Assembly: GCA_030754315.1 (NCBI GenBank)
Contig: JASMAO010000161.1
Location: forward strand, 1-6,298
Direction of reading: 5' to 3'
Length of the DNA stretch: 6,298 nt
DNA from: SAR202 cluster bacterium
GTDB taxonomy: Bacteria > Chloroflexota > Dehalococcoidia > Lucifugimonadales > JASMAO01
Part shown: piece after piece, positions 5,705-6,298 of the stretch
How the letters are laid out: every line of letters begins with the position of its first letter
Position numbering within the stretch: the first letter of the stretch is position 1
The notes under the pieces: model-generated
Told to the model about the DNA's origin: nothing
The model's input: the letters and a program-made list of their open reading frames with translations, nothing else
Databases searched by the model: none
Translations under genes and position numbers: made by a program

Positions 5705-6037
5705 CTATTGTGACTCCCTGCGTAATCGGATTATATCAGGAGAGCTTCGTTGTTCGCTGATTGGTTACGGAATGAGTGTTCGAAGACAGGTGCAATTATT
5801 ACTGGGCTGATCTTTGGGTTAAGGCAGTAAAAAAGGACAGCGGTGAGCCATTGGCTTTGCAATTGGAATCGGATCTTTTTTAACATGAAGGAAACCGAGG
5901 AGAACGCCAAAAAATAAAATTGAGTTAAGTGCAAAAATTACGCCCGTCGAATCACCTATGGTACTGTATGATCGAAGATAGAATCTGGATTATGGTCCAA
6001 TAATTTCAGCGCGGGCAAAGGACAAAATAGACCTGAA
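5705..6037. other. 333-nt AT-rich divergent intergenic region
   Basis: It separates the minus-strand adenosyltransferase gene from the plus-strand J-domain gene. The left end holds the adenosyltransferase ribosome binding site and extended -10 promoter. The middle is A/T-rich with several A or T runs and no convincing gene: a 67-codon minus-strand frame at 5731-5934 overlaps the promoter, lacks a ribosome binding site and resembles nothing I know. On the plus strand TATGAT and TAGAAT hexamers occur about 50-70 nt before the J-domain start, but neither has a -35 partner. I see no CIRCE element, no heat-shock sigma32-type promoter, no tRNA and no terminator. Confidence 0.5.
5730..5738 (-). promoter_or_regulatory. 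Extended -10 promoter of the adenosyltransferase gene
   Basis: On the minus strand TGATATAAT combines a perfect TATAAT (5730-5735) with the TGn extension (5736-5738). No good -35 hexamer lies at the right distance, which is usual for extended -10 promoters. The start would fall near 5723, giving a leader of about 20 nt that contains the AGGGAG ribosome binding site. Confidence 0.6.
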
Positions 6038-6298
6038 ATGGCAGATTTGTACAAGATACTAGGGGTATCAAAAAATGCTGGGGAGAGTGAAATTAAGCGG
6101 GCTTACCGAAAGGCTGCCCGTAGGTATCATCCTGACCTCAACCCTAATGACAAAGCTGCCGAGATCAAGTTTAAGGAGGTTAATGAGGCATACGAGGTTT
6201 TGTCCAGCGACCAGAATAGAGAAAAATATGATCGATACGGCGATGACTGGAGACATGTAGATAAAGTAGGGTCAAGCTACAGGCATTCAAGAGGGCCT
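6038..6298 (+). CDS. J-domain co-chaperone (DnaJ/CbpA-type), N-terminal part only
   Basis: The 87 visible residues are a complete J domain, which stimulates the ATPase of Hsp70 (DnaK). It begins MADLYKILGVSKNA, has the basic helix II KRAYRKAARRYHPD with the essential HPD at 31-33, then KFKEVNEAYEVLSS (44-57) and REKYDRYG (61-68). After the J domain the sequence reads DDWRHVDKVGSSYRHSRGP, without an obvious Gly/Phe run so far; the Trp-containing link resembles CbpA-like or type II J proteins more than canonical DnaJ, but zinc-finger cysteines could still follow beyond the edge. The ATG at 6038 is the only start in a suitable place. AAAGGA at 6017-6022 is 15 nt upstream, unusually far for a ribosome binding site. 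The gene is divergent from the adenosyltransferase gene, and dnaK or grpE are not visible. Confidence 0.9.
   Translation, partial: MADLYKILGVSKNAGESEIKRAYRKAARRYHPDLNPNDKAAEIKFKEVNEAYEVLSSDQNREKYDRYGDDWRHVDKVGSSYRHSRGP

Noticed and set aside
5731..5934. A 67-codon minus-strand frame upstream of the adenosyltransferase gene
   Set aside because: It overlaps the extended -10 promoter, has no ribosome binding site, and its composition looks like translated AT-rich spacer.
5939..6037. CIRCE or heat-shock promoter before the J-domain gene
   Set aside because: No TTAGCACTC-type inverted repeat and no sigma32-like boxes are present; only isolated -10-like hexamers occur.

Overview
The window holds seven genes read from the minus strand (two in a metabolic block around histidine synthesis, one of them cut by the left edge) and the start of an eighth gene on the plus strand at the right edge. 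All are bacterial housekeeping families. Base composition is roughly balanced by eye. Protein details (HisF, HisH and a PduO-type adenosyltransferase of an uncommon flavour, plus an [4Fe-4S]-type PurF) would fit a free-living bacterium, possibly a Chloroflexota lineage of the Dehalococcoidia/SAR202 type. That assignment is an impression from sequence style, not a demonstrated placement.

Reading in the direction of transcription from right to left: a cob(I)alamin adenosyltransferase gene (5150-5704) follows an extended -10 promoter. After a 147-nt gap that contains a nested inverted repeat and a second hairpin come hisH (4349-5002), hisA (3607-4344), a class I SAM-dependent methyltransferase gene (3027-3596) and hisF (2249-3025). 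These four are packed with gaps of 4, 10 and 1 nt and are almost certainly co-transcribed. HisH supplies ammonia to HisF; HisA makes the substrate of HisF; the methyltransferase has no known step in this pathway. A 130-nt gap then separates an SDR oxidoreductase gene (1333-2118), and a 149-nt gap with a near-consensus sigma70 promoter precedes purF (1-1183, 3' end missing).

Metabolically, PurF starts purine synthesis from PRPP and glutamine, and the HisH/HisF synthase returns AICAR, a purine intermediate, so the two pathways sit side by side. On the plus strand at 6038 a J-domain (DnaJ/CbpA-type) co-chaperone gene begins and runs off the window; it is divergent from the adenosyltransferase gene across a 333-nt AT-rich spacer.

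I found no mobile element, CRISPR array, tRNA or rRNA, and no clear undescribed system. The points most worth checking are the methyltransferase embedded in the his operon, the structured leader before hisH, and unusual active-site residues in the adenosyltransferase and HisH.
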